Positions 50,350 through 58,724 of a DNA stretch of 64,000 nucleotides are shown piece after piece. The stretch's first letter is position 1. The number at the start of each line of letters is the position of its first letter. The notes beneath the pieces are model-generated. The model was given only the letters and a program-made list of their open reading frames with translations. It was not told the origin of the DNA and searched no databases. Location: the NCBI RefSeq assembly GCF_000172415.1, contig NZ_ABLD01000013.1:62001-126000 (forward strand), given 5' to 3'. This DNA comes from Paraburkholderia graminis C4D1M. GTDB taxonomy: Bacteria > Pseudomonadota > Gammaproteobacteria > Burkholderiales > Burkholderiaceae. Both the position numbers and the translations under genes were made by a program.

Positions 50350-51201
50350 CTACTGCGCCTGTCCTGCGCCTGCCGCCAGTTCTACGATGTCGTCGGTGAT
50401 CTCGTCCTGGCGAACGCGTCGGTAGCTTTGCGTCAGTTCGTCGAGCGTGTCTTGCACATTAGCGCGGGCGGCCAGCATTGCGCGCATCCTCGCTTCGTTT
50501 TCGGCGGCAAACGAGAGCATCAACGCTTCACAGATTTCGACGAACACATACGATTCGACAAGCGCGGCAAGCAGACCTTCGACGGGAAGGTTCAACAGCG
50601 GCGGCACACTGCGCTCGACTACCCGAAACCTCGAAAAATCCAAAGGGATCAAGCGGTGCTCGACGATCTCGCCGGAGGGTGTAGCGCCCGGCAGCGCGTG
50701 CACGAGCGAAACACCATCTATCGCACGGGTCGCAAGGCGCTGATAGAGCGCATCCGTGACGCGGCCCGCCAGCGACAGGACGTCGTCCGCGTGGGAAGCC
50801 GCAGGTGAATTCCACAGGACTGGACAGCGACGTTCTTTGGCCAGCAACTCACCGCGCGTACCCACCAGCATCAGCTCCGATTGTGCATGGTCGATACAGT
50901 TCTGCGAATAGTCGAGAATCCGCTCATTAAAGGCGCCGACAAATCCCTGCTCCGAGCACAGCGCGATTACGATCCGCGCGCGCGGCTCCGCCGGCGATTC
51001 GAGCGGTGGATGAGGCATCCCATGTCCGAGAACCGCGCCGATCGCGGCACCCACGGTTGCAGCCGAGGAACGTATGCCGGGCAGCCGCCGTTGCGCCTCG
51101 CGCGAGCGGGCTGCCGCGATGCCTCGCATGGCGCCGATCACCGCATCCAGTTGACGCGCCGTCGCGCTGCGCGCTTCGATTCCCGCCAGCTTGCCGCTCA
51201 T
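50350..51201 (-). CDS. atpG: N-type ATPase gamma subunit
   Basis: The 283-residue protein has the two terminal helices that form the rotor shaft: an N-terminal MSGKLAGIEARSATARQLDA, VIGAMRGIAAARS and a C-terminal FAAENEARMRAMLAARANVQ, DTLDELTQSYRRVRQDEITD. The central domain includes IVIALCSEQGFVGAFNERIL. It differs in detail from F-type gamma, as expected for N-ATPases. It is the last gene of the atpDCQRBEFAG operon and overlaps atpA by 4 bases. Confidence 0.9.
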   Translation of the reverse strand: MSGKLAGIEARSATARQLDAVIGAMRGIAAARSREAQRRLPGIRSSAATVGAAIGAVLGHGMPHPPLESPAEPRARIVIALCSEQGFVGAFNERILDYSQNCIDHAQSELMLVGTRGELLAKERRCPVLWNSPAASHADDVLSLAGRVTDALYQRLATRAIDGVSLVHALPGATPSGEIVEHRLIPLDFSRFRVVERSVPPLLNLPVEGLLAALVESYVFVEICEALMLSFAAENEARMRAMLAARANVQDTLDELTQSYRRVRQDEITDDIVELAAGAGQAQ

Positions 51202-52754
51202 CGCTCGCTCCGCGCTCCGGTTGAAGCGGCGGTACTGTCGCCCGCGAGACGCCGCACCATGTCGCGCACCGCCGTGACGAGCCTCGCCTGAGCTGCCGTG
51301 TCGAACGACGCGCCGTGAAATGCCGCTTCGAGTCCCGCGCCCGGCAGCCGGGCTGCGAACTGCGCGCGCACTTGCGCTGCAACCGCCGGCGGCGCTGCAT
51401 CGAACACGCCCTCCGCAAGGGCTGCGAGCAGCGCGATTTCGTCGAGAGTGGAAAGCGGCTCGAATCGGGGTTGCGCAATCAATGCCCGAATGCGTTCGCC
51501 CCGAGCAATCTTGTCGGCGACGTGCGCGTCCGTCAGCCCTCCAAACCGGCTGAACATCTCCAGCTCGAGAAACTGCGCATAATCGAGCCGCAATCGCCCC
51601 GACACGCCACGCAACGCGCGATGCTGCGCCTTGCCGCCGACGCGGCTCACGCTCAGGCCGACGTCCACTGCCGGGCGTTGATTGGCGGCGAAGAGCGCTG
51701 CATTCAGGACGATCTGGCCATCGGTAATCGAGATCAGATTGGTCGGGATATATGCAGACAGGTTGCCCATGTCGGTTTCCGCGATTGGCAACGCAGTCAG
51801 GGAACCGCCGCCGAGGCTCGCGGACAGTTTTGCCGCGCGCTCGAGCAGTCGCGCATGAAGGTAAAAAACATCGCCCGGGTAGGCTTCACGGCCCGGCGGC
51901 TCGCGTGTCAGCAACGCCAACTCCCGATGCGTCGCGGCGTGCTTCGTCAGGTCGTCGATGACGATCAGCGCATGCTGTCCACGGTCCCTGAAATATTCGG
52001 CAATCGTGAAGCCCGCAAACGGCGCAATCCACTGCAACCCGGCCGCCGACGCCGCGGCGGCAACGACGAACACGCAGCGCTCGGGCGCGCCATAGCGGTG
52101 TACCGCTTCGATCACTCGCTGCACTGCCGACGAACGCTGTCCGATTGCCACATAGACGCAAATCATGTCCGAATGCTTCTGGTTGACGATCGCGTCGAGC
52201 GCCAATGCGGTCTTGCCAGTCGCCCGATCGCCGATAATCAGCTCTCTCTGCCCGCGGCCGATGGCGAAAAGCGCGTCGACGATCAGCACGCCGGTCTCGA
52301 CAGGCTCGCTGACCAGATCACGATCGACGATAGCGGGCGCGGCCCGCTCCACCGGCATGCGGCCAGCCGCGCTCACTGGTTCCTCCCGGTCGAGCGGCCG
52401 GCCTAGCGGATCGATGACGCGTCCGAGCAAGCCCTCGCCCACCGGCACCTCGAGCACTGCGCCCGAGCGAGTGACAGATGCACCGGCTTCCACCGTCGCA
52501 GCGTCGTCCAGTAGCACCACGCTCATGAGGTCGGCTTCGAGCGTATGCACGAAGCCGCTCGCGCCGCTGTCGAAATGCAGAAGCTCATTGAGGGCGGCAT
52601 CGGGGAGTCCCGACACGAACGCAATGCCGTCGCCGATGCGCTCGACGCGACCGACCGTATCGGCGTAAGGCCTTGGCGCCGCGCGAGCGAGCGCCGCGCG
52701 CTGCGCCTCGAGCCACGTGTCGTCGTATGAGTCAGCGGGAAGGATGGCTGTCAT
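51198..52754 (-). CDS. atpA: N-type ATPase alpha subunit
   Basis: From ATG 52754 (MTAILPADSYDDTW) the protein has 518 residues. The phosphate loop reads IGDRATGKTALALDAIVNQK (family usual GDRQTGKT, so Gln is Ala here), then VYVAIGQRSSAVQRVIEAV, LIVIDDLTKHAATHRELALL, and GREAYPGDVFYLHARLLERA. The arginine finger region ISITDGQIVLNAALFAANQR, PAVDVGLSVSRVGG is intact. It forms the non-catalytic sites of the alpha3beta3 head. The start overlaps the end of atpF by 23 bases. Confidence 0.92.
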   Translation of the reverse strand: MTAILPADSYDDTWLEAQRAALARAAPRPYADTVGRVERIGDGIAFVSGLPDAALNELLHFDSGASGFVHTLEADLMSVVLLDDAATVEAGASVTRSGAVLEVPVGEGLLGRVIDPLGRPLDREEPVSAAGRMPVERAAPAIVDRDLVSEPVETGVLIVDALFAIGRGQRELIIGDRATGKTALALDAIVNQKHSDMICVYVAIGQRSSAVQRVIEAVHRYGAPERCVFVVAAAASAAGLQWIAPFAGFTIAEYFRDRGQHALIVIDDLTKHAATHRELALLTREPPGREAYPGDVFYLHARLLERAAKLSASLGGGSLTALPIAETDMGNLSAYIPTNLISITDGQIVLNAALFAANQRPAVDVGLSVSRVGGKAQHRALRGVSGRLRLDYAQFLELEMFSRFGGLTDAHVADKIARGERIRALIAQPRFEPLSTLDEIALLAALAEGVFDAAPPAVAAQVRAQFAARLPGAGLEAAFHGASFDTAAQARLVTAVRDMVRRLAGDSTAASTGARSER

Positions 52755-53481
52755 CGAGCAGCGCCTCCGTGATCCTGGCGAGCTCGGCGCCGATGCTATT
52801 GCGTACGACGGCATGCGGCGACCGCAGTTCGAGACCGGCGATCAATTGCGGGTCGACTTCGAAGCGAAGCGGCAGCTCGCGCCGAAGGCGACCGGCCAGC
52901 GTCGCGCGGCACTGCTCCTGTTCTTGCGGACTCAATGCGCGCGGTGCGACGAGAACCGGCGCGACGCCGTTCTCTCCCAGCTCCGCGCGCGTGGGCTGGG
53001 GAAGTCGTCCGATTCCGGCGGCGAGACCTTCTATAAAGCCTGTGACGCGCATGCTGTCGGGGAGTCTTTCGAGCAGCTTCCTCGCGATATCGACGGCTAG
53101 CCGGCTCGCCCGTTCAGCAGCCAGCTTGTCTTCGGTCGCCCGTGCCACCGCCGCTTGCTCTTTCACCGTCGCGCGCAATGCCTCGGCATCTGCTTGCGCC
53201 GCGGCCAGAAGAGCCTGTTTTTGCGCCGCGACCTCCACGGCGACGGCCTTGAGTGCGTCGTCGCGCGACGCGACGATCTGCCGGGTTGCGCGAGCTGCGT
53301 TGTCGCGCTCATGAATCGCGGCAGCTTTTGCCGCATCGGCATCGGCGATCAAAGCCCGGGCCGTGTTCTGACGTTCGGCGATGATGTTCGCGACCGGGCG
53401 GAACAGGAAGCGCGCAAGCAGCCATATCAGCACCAGTGCATTGATGGTTTGCAAGGCGAGCGTCCACCAGTCGATTCGCAT
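52732..53481 (-). CDS. atpF: N-type ATPase b subunit with delta-like C-terminal part
   Basis: The N-terminus has one membrane anchor (LALQTINALVLIWLLARFLF with RPV), followed by a long charged helix up to about residue 150 (QALLAAAQADAEALRATVKE). The C-terminal 90 residues (RVTGFIEGLAAGIGRLPQPT to NSIGAELARITEALLDDS) look like the C-terminal part of the delta subunit. This fits the N-ATPase operon, which has no separate atpH. It is the peripheral stalk, 9 bases downstream of atpE. Confidence 0.9.
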   Translation of the reverse strand: MRIDWWTLALQTINALVLIWLLARFLFRPVANIIAERQNTARALIADADAAKAAAIHERDNAARATRQIVASRDDALKAVAVEVAAQKQALLAAAQADAEALRATVKEQAAVARATEDKLAAERASRLAVDIARKLLERLPDSMRVTGFIEGLAAGIGRLPQPTRAELGENGVAPVLVAPRALSPQEQEQCRATLAGRLRRELPLRFEVDPQLIAGLELRSPHAVVRNSIGAELARITEALLDDSHPSR

Positions 53482-53490
53482 GGCGGCCGC

Positions 53491-53739
53491 CTATTTGGCA
53501 AATGGGTTGGCAAACAGCAGCAACAGCGCAATCACGAGGCAATAGATCGCCATCGTCTCGATCATCGCGAGACCCACGAACAAGGTACGCGACACGGTGC
53601 CGGCCGAATCCGGCTGACGTGCGATCGCATCCATCGCCGCTGCGACCGCGCGGCCTTCGGCGATGGCCGGCCCGATCGCGCCGAATGAGACGGCGAGCGC
53701 CGCCGCGACGATGCTGACGATTTCGACAGGGTTATTCAT
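53491..53739 (-). CDS. atpE: N-type ATPase c subunit (rotor ring)
   Basis: The 82-residue hairpin has two membrane helices. Helix 1 has Glu28 in AIGPAIAEGRAVAAAMDAIA, and the loop is ARQPD. Helix 2 has the ion-binding Glu61 in FVGLAMIETMAIYCLVIALL, with Thr62 and Tyr66. The ET...Y pattern resembles Na+-binding c subunits, but Glu replaces the Gln of helix 1. A second carboxylate in helix 1 is characteristic of N-ATPases. The Burkholderia pseudomallei c17 ring of this type was reported to be H+-specific, so coupling cannot be assumed from sequence. Confidence 0.95.
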   Translation of the reverse strand: MNNPVEIVSIVAAALAVSFGAIGPAIAEGRAVAAAMDAIARQPDSAGTVSRTLFVGLAMIETMAIYCLVIALLLLFANPFAK

Positions 53740-54430
53740 GAGCCTTTGCCTTTTTGACGGGAGCGTGTTGCGGTTCGCCGATCGCGGCGCCGATGAAGAC
53801 CATTGAGAGCACAGCGAAGATGTAGGCCTGAACCGCGCCTGTGAGCAGATCGAGCGCCATCAGCGGAATCGGCACCAGCAGACCCGCGAGCGACAACAGG
53901 ATGCCGATCACGAACACGCCGCTCATTACGTTGCCGAACAGGCGTACGACGAGCGAAAACGTCCGCGTAATCTGCTCCACCACGTTCAGCGGAATCATGA
54001 CCCAGCTCGGTTCGGCGAACGATCTCAGATAGCCGGCGACGCCACGGCTGCGAAGGCCGTGGAAGACGGTGGCGCCTAGCACCACCAGCGCGAGCGCGGC
54101 ATCGGTTTCGAGACGCGCGGTAGGAGGCGTCACGCCTGGAACGAGCGCGCACCAGTTGGCGATCAGCACGAAAACGAAGAGCGTACCGATCAGCGCGCGA
54201 TACGGACGCGGCTGCGCTTGCATGGTGTCGCGGATCTGCTGGTCGATCGTGTCGACGAGAAGTTCGAGCGCAGTCTGCATCTTGCCGGGCGCCAGCGAGA
54301 GTCTTCGGCTTACCGCGGCGGAACCGATCGCGACGACGGCCATGATCACCCAGGTCGCGAGCACCGGTTCGGTAATCGCAACAGGGCCAAGCTGCAAAAG
54401 CGGCGAGACGGTGAGCGGCGATTCGATCAT
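53732..54430 (-). CDS. atpB: N-type ATPase a subunit
   Basis: ATG 54430 (MIESPLTVSPLLQLGP) gives 232 residues with five or six membrane helices. The essential Arg lies in FSLVVRLFGNVMSGVFVIGI, and the C-terminal helix contains DLLTGAVQAYIFAVLSMVFI. It forms the ion half-channels against the c ring. The start overlaps atpR by 4 bases and the stop overlaps atpE by 8 bases. Confidence 0.93.
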   Translation of the reverse strand: MIESPLTVSPLLQLGPVAITEPVLATWVIMAVVAIGSAAVSRRLSLAPGKMQTALELLVDTIDQQIRDTMQAQPRPYRALIGTLFVFVLIANWCALVPGVTPPTARLETDAALALVVLGATVFHGLRSRGVAGYLRSFAEPSWVMIPLNVVEQITRTFSLVVRLFGNVMSGVFVIGILLSLAGLLVPIPLMALDLLTGAVQAYIFAVLSMVFIGAAIGEPQHAPVKKAKAHE

Positions 54431-54738
54431 GCCGGGCCTCCACAATCTCCGTAATGCTGCACGGCGATGCGGCGCGCGATGAGCACGCCCGCCATTCCGG
54501 CAAGCAATGCCGGCGCGCCAATGCGCGCGAGAAGCAGCAGAAGCGCGCAGGTCAGCGCGAGGCGCGCGGACTGCAGCCCGAGTGCCGCGGCGATCTTCCC
54601 TGCGCAGAACAACGGCCAGTTCCATTTCAACGACAGGAAATGCCACGCGCCGGCCACGAGGCCCGCCGCGAGCCCGACCGCGAACTGCATGGCGAATGAA
54701 GGCTGCGCTACTATCAACGTGCCTGGCGTACTAATCAC
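54427..54738 (-). CDS. atpR: N-ATPase-specific membrane subunit AtpR
   Basis: The 103-residue hydrophobic protein has three predicted membrane helices (AMQFAVGLAAGLVAGAWHFL, LALTCALLLLLARIGAPALL). AtpR is found only in N-ATPase operons, between atpQ and atpB, and its position here is exactly that. It has been proposed to take part in assembly or in holding the c ring. It overlaps atpQ by 8 bases. Confidence 0.85.
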   Translation of the reverse strand: MISTPGTLIVAQPSFAMQFAVGLAAGLVAGAWHFLSLKWNWPLFCAGKIAAALGLQSARLALTCALLLLLARIGAPALLAGMAGVLIARRIAVQHYGDCGGPA

Positions 54739-55048
54739 GGCGTTCTCCCTGTTGGCGATGCATCCATTTCCAGGCGGACCAGAAGCCGAGCGCAGCCCCC
54801 GCCATCAGCAGCGGCGCGGAGAAAAACACCCGGGTGGCGAAGATCCGGTCCAGCCAGCGTCCCAGTGCCAGCCCCAGCAATGTCGGCAAGACGATGGCCC
54901 ATCCAAGAATGCCGATCTGGCCGAGCCGGCTGCCAAGCGACGGTTCCGGCACCTCGCGTGCGCGCACCGCGCGCCGCGCGGCCTCCTGGGCTGCGGCGGC
55001 AAGCCTGTCTTCGGACGAAGGCCGCTCCACGCGGCGAGGCTCATTCAT
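54731..55048 (-). CDS. atpQ: N-ATPase-specific AtpQ (AtpI-like) membrane protein
   Basis: ATG 55048 (MNEPRRVERPSSEDRL) gives 105 residues. A charged N-terminal helix is followed by two membrane helices (GILGWAIVLPTLLGLALGRW and APLLMAGAALGFWSAWKWM), the layout of AtpI-like proteins. AtpQ sits between atpC and atpR in all N-ATPase operons that I know of. AtpI-like proteins assist c-ring assembly. Confidence 0.83.
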   Translation of the reverse strand: MNEPRRVERPSSEDRLAAAAQEAARRAVRAREVPEPSLGSRLGQIGILGWAIVLPTLLGLALGRWLDRIFATRVFFSAPLLMAGAALGFWSAWKWMHRQQGERRD

Positions 55049-55503
55049 TGCGGCGATGTACCCGCGACGGTTGACAGGCTGCCGCCTGCGTCGGCGCGCG
55101 GCCGCAGGTAGCGAAGGATCTGACGCACCGCGCGCGCATGAAGTCGCAATTCGTCGACTCGCGCGCGCCGCAGCGCTTCCTCTTCGTCGGCGTGGCGGCA
55201 TCGAACGATGGCGGCGAGGCCTTCCAGATCGTCGCCCGGAATCGCTTCGCGACAGGCAATCGAAACCTGCGTGCCGCCCGAGACGAACAGGACGCCGCCG
55301 CTCACCGCGCAGTAGCGGGCTACGTTGTCCGCGCCGCTCCAGCGGACCACCGACGGCGTCAGTTGAGTGACGAAGTCCGCGTGTCCCGCGCGGATGCCGA
55401 ATGCACCGCTCGCATCTTCCGCGCGCAGCGAAACAATCTCGACGCCGTCGAACCAGACACGCGACGGCGTGGCGATGGTGAGCTCCAATGTATTCTTTCT
55501 CAT
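55045..55503 (-). CDS. atpC: N-type ATPase epsilon subunit
   Basis: ATG 55503 (MRKNTLELTIATPSRVWF) gives 152 residues. The N-terminal beta sandwich is clear (SLRAEDASGAFGIRAGHADF, VTQLTPSVVRW, YCAVSGGVLFVSGG). The C-terminal helical part (EEEALRRARVDELRLHARAV) is longer than in some members. It couples the head to the c ring. In N-ATPases this gene follows atpD directly, as seen here with a 4-base overlap. Confidence 0.9.
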   Translation of the reverse strand: MRKNTLELTIATPSRVWFDGVEIVSLRAEDASGAFGIRAGHADFVTQLTPSVVRWSGADNVARYCAVSGGVLFVSGGTQVSIACREAIPGDDLEGLAAIVRCRHADEEEALRRARVDELRLHARAVRQILRYLRPRADAGGSLSTVAGTSPQ

Positions 55504-56972
55504 GCCGATCGCTCCGTTGCGACAGAGACGGCCGCTTGCGCCGCCGCCTTTTCCTTGCTGCGGGCTTCGTCCAGCGTACCGATCATGTAGAGCGAGCTTT
55601 CCTGCCAGGTGTCGCATTCGCCTGCAACAATCGCCTTGCACCCGGCAATCGTGTCGGCGAGCGCAACCGAACGGCCGGGCACGCCCGTGAAAGCCTCGGT
55701 GACAGCAAAGGGCTGGGTGAGAAAACGCTGCAGGCGTCGGGCGCGGCCGACCAGTACGCGATCTTCCGCGCCCAGCTCCTCGATGCCGAGCAGCGAGATC
55801 ACATCCTGCAATTCGCGGTAATGCTCGATGACGCGCCGCACCTCGGTGGCGACTGCCGCGTGTTCCTCGCCCACCACGAGCGGATCGAGAAGAATCGACG
55901 ACGACGCGATGGGATCGACCGCCGGATACATGCCTTCGGCCGCCATTGCCCTCGACAGCACCACGTTGCTGTCGAGGTGCGCGGCAATCGCGGTCACGGC
56001 GGGATCGGTGAAGTCGTCGGCGGGCACGTACACCGCTTCTATCGCGCTGACAGACACACCACCCACGGACACGATTCGCTCCTGCAACTGCGCGACTTCG
56101 CTTGCGAGCGTAGGCTGGTAGCCCACTCTCGAGGGCATCCGCCCAAGGAGACCTGAGACTTCCGCGCCTGCCTGCACGTAGCGAAAGACGTTATCCATCA
56201 GCAGCAAGACGTTTTGACGACGTTCGTCGCGGAAGTATTCGGCGATCGTCAATGCGGTGAAGGGAACGCGCCAGCGCGCGCCCGGCGGCTCGTTCATCTG
56301 CCCGTACACGAGCACGGTGCGCGCCAGCACGCCTGAAGTGCGCATGTCGAGCAGCATCTCGTGCCCTTCGCGCGAGCGTTCGCCGACGCCCGCGAAGACC
56401 GAAATTCCCTCGTAACGCTCGACCATCGCGTGAATCAGCTCCATGACCAGCACCGTTTTGCCGACGCCGGCGCCGCCGAACATCGCCGCCTTCCCGCCTT
56501 GCGCAAGCGGTGCGAGCAGATCGATCACCTTGATGCCGGTCGAGAAGAGTTCGGTTGTGCCTTTCTGCGATGCAAGCGGGGGCGCTGCGCGATGAATCGG
56601 CCGCCGTTCGATTTGCGACGGAAGCGCCTCCCCGCCGTCGCACGCCCTTCCCGTCACGTCGATCAGCCTGCCGAGCACTGCATCCCCGACGGGCGCCTCG
56701 ATAGCGCCGCCTGGTGCCTGGACTCTCGTGCCGCGCCGCAAACCCGCAGTCGTCTGCAACGCCAGCGCGCGGACCGTCGTCTCGTCAAGATGCGCCTCTA
56801 CTTCAGCGAGTACCGGCGCAAGATCGTCGGGCACGACGATGAGCGCCTCTCCGAGCGCAGGCAGCGCAGCGTCGCCGAACATCACGTCGACGATCGCGCC
56901 ACGCACGGCGACGACGTATCCCTCGCGCGTCGTCGGGACGTTCTCTGACAGTGACGCTACATGAGTCGGCAT
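55500..56972 (-). CDS. atpD: N-type ATPase beta subunit (catalytic)
   Basis: ATG 56972 (MPTHVASLSENVPTTREGYV) with GGGGGT upstream gives 490 residues. Walker A is FGGAGVGKTVLVMELIHAM, the catalytic Glu lies in FAGVGERSREGHEML, and Walker B with the downstream motif is NVLLLMDNVFRYVQAGAEVS. The signature PAVDPIASSS is present. It is the first gene of the operon and divergent from arcD across 245 bases containing an FNR/ANR-type site. The frame extends further upstream without a ribosome site. Confidence 0.94.
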   Translation of the reverse strand: MPTHVASLSENVPTTREGYVVAVRGAIVDVMFGDAALPALGEALIVVPDDLAPVLAEVEAHLDETTVRALALQTTAGLRRGTRVQAPGGAIEAPVGDAVLGRLIDVTGRACDGGEALPSQIERRPIHRAAPPLASQKGTTELFSTGIKVIDLLAPLAQGGKAAMFGGAGVGKTVLVMELIHAMVERYEGISVFAGVGERSREGHEMLLDMRTSGVLARTVLVYGQMNEPPGARWRVPFTALTIAEYFRDERRQNVLLLMDNVFRYVQAGAEVSGLLGRMPSRVGYQPTLASEVAQLQERIVSVGGVSVSAIEAVYVPADDFTDPAVTAIAAHLDSNVVLSRAMAAEGMYPAVDPIASSSILLDPLVVGEEHAAVATEVRRVIEHYRELQDVISLLGIEELGAEDRVLVGRARRLQRFLTQPFAVTEAFTGVPGRSVALADTIAGCKAIVAGECDTWQESSLYMIGTLDEARSKEKAAAQAAVSVATERSA

Positions 56973-57144
56973 ACGCGGTACCCCCGGTCGGTCGTGAACA
57001 GTCCGAAGATATCGCCCGAGCATGCGGACGAGCTGATCTTCATCAACTGTTTCATGGATCGGTCTCAAAAAATTTCCACGCTGTAAAGAGCGTGCTGATC
57101 TGAGCAGAGGTGATTGTGGCGGCGGCGCGCCGACTGTACCGCGA

Positions 57145-57158
57145 ATGATCCAGATCAA
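57145..57158. promoter_or_regulatory. Candidate FNR/ANR box between the N-ATPase operon and arcD
   Basis: ATGATCCAGATCAA matches TTGAT-N4-ATCAA in nine of ten positions (the first T is A). It is centred 66 bases before the arcD start and 180 bases before atpD, so arcD is the more likely target, with possible effect on the divergent operon. Confidence 0.6.
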
Positions 57159-57217
57159 TCCGCAAGCCCCTTCGTGATGTCCTAATCCGCTTATTCCAAA
57201 AAGCGGCGAGGTCCGTC

Positions 57218-58699
57218 ATGAAAAACCTGGCAGATTCATTTCCGGCATCGTCGTCTTCGAAACCGGCCGACCGGACTGGCGGCACAGCGGCGAAACCGCT
57301 GCGGCTCGGCTTGCTCACTGCGCTCGTCATCGGCTCGATGATCGGCAGCGGCGTGTTCTCCCTGCCGCAGAACATGGCATCGGGCGCTGGCGCCGCCGCC
57401 GTGCTGATCGGCTGGCTCATCACGGGCGCAGGCATGCTGATGCTCGCGTTTGTCTATCAGACGCTGGCCACGCGCAAGTCCCTGCTCGACAACGGCATCT
57501 ATGCGTATGCACAAGCCAGCGCCGGTGATTTCGTCGGCTTCAATTCGGCGTGGGGATACTGGGTCAGCGCGTGGATCGGCAATGTCGGCTATCTGGTCAT
57601 CGTATTCGGCACGCTCGGCTACTTCTTTCCTGTCTTCGGGGACGGCAACACACCCTCCGCCGTGCTGGCCGCGTCGATCGCGCTGTGGAGCATGCACGCC
57701 GTGATCCTGCGCGGCGTGCGCAGCGCAGCGGTGCTGAACGCGATCACCACGATCGCCAAGGTCATTCCGCTGCTGCTGTTCATCGTGCTCGCGGCGCTCG
57801 CATTCCGAAGCCACGTCATCGCGCAGGACTTCTGGGGCAACGCAAAGCTTGGCAGCGTGTTCACCCAGGTCAGGAGCACCATGCTCATCACCGTGTGGGT
57901 GTTCATCGGTATCGAAGGCGCCAACGTGTTCTCGGCCCGCGCACAGCGACGCGAAGACATCGGACGGGCCACGCTGCTCGGTTTCGCCGTCGTTCTGCTT
58001 TTGCTGATGGCGGTCTCGCTGCTCTCGCTCGGCATCGTTTCGCAAGGCGAGCTGGCCTCGATGAAGAACCCGTCGATGGCGGGCGTGCTGGAGAAGGCGG
58101 TCGGCTCTTGGGGCGCGGTTGTGATCAGTCTCGGTCTGCTCGTGTCGGTGGGCGGCGCATTGCTCGCGTGGACGCTGCTCGCTGCCGAAACGCTTTTCAC
58201 GCCGGCGAACGGCGGCGTCATGCCGAAGTTTCTGGCGCGCTCGAACAGTCACGGCGTGCCTGCCAACGCACTTTGGGTCACCAACGGACTGGTGCAACTG
58301 TTCCTCATCATCACGCTCGTCTCGAACGCGACCTATCAGGCGCTGATCTCGCTCGCGACCTCGATGATCCTCATTCCCTATCTGTTCTCCGCGGTGTATG
58401 CGACCCGCATTGCCATGCGCGGCGACGGTTACGCGCCCGGCGAAAGCGCACGAACTCGCGACATGCTGATCGGGTCCGCCGCGACCGCCTATTGCTGCTG
58501 GCTGCTGTATGCGGCCGGGCCGAAATATCTCCTGCTCTCCGCCCTTCTCTACGCGCCTGGCGTGCTGCTCTACGGGTGGGCCAAGCGCGAGCGCGGCGCG
58601 CGCGTTTTCAAGCCGTTTGAATTCGTAATCCTCGCGGCTCTTCTGGTGCTTGCTGCTGTCGCGGGATGGCTGCTGGCCACCGGCGCGCTCGGCTTCTGA
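57218..58699 (+). CDS. arcD: Arginine/ornithine antiporter ArcD (APC family)
   Basis: The 493-residue membrane protein has about 12 helices of the APC type. The helix-1 motif is LGLLTALVIGSMIGSGVFSL, and SAWIGNVGYLVIVFGTLGYF and VWVFIGIEGANVFSARAQRR follow. The last match helix-6 regions of basic amino acid antiporters. It exchanges arginine for ornithine in the arginine deiminase pathway. It is the first gene of arcDABC and has an FNR/ANR-type site upstream. Confidence 0.92.
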   Translation: MKNLADSFPASSSSKPADRTGGTAAKPLRLGLLTALVIGSMIGSGVFSLPQNMASGAGAAAVLIGWLITGAGMLMLAFVYQTLATRKSLLDNGIYAYAQASAGDFVGFNSAWGYWVSAWIGNVGYLVIVFGTLGYFFPVFGDGNTPSAVLAASIALWSMHAVILRGVRSAAVLNAITTIAKVIPLLLFIVLAALAFRSHVIAQDFWGNAKLGSVFTQVRSTMLITVWVFIGIEGANVFSARAQRREDIGRATLLGFAVVLLLLMAVSLLSLGIVSQGELASMKNPSMAGVLEKAVGSWGAVVISLGLLVSVGGALLAWTLLAAETLFTPANGGVMPKFLARSNSHGVPANALWVTNGLVQLFLIITLVSNATYQALISLATSMILIPYLFSAVYATRIAMRGDGYAPGESARTRDMLIGSAATAYCCWLLYAAGPKYLLLSALLYAPGVLLYGWAKRERGARVFKPFEFVILAALLVLAAVAGWLLATGALGF

Positions 58700-58724
58700 C
58701 CCGCAGACGTTAAGGAGAACCACA

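Noticed and set aside
57236..58723. A 495-residue open frame antisense to arcD
   Set aside because: It is very rich in His, Arg, Glu and Gln with no domain, and is the mirror of a well-supported transporter gene in high-GC DNA.
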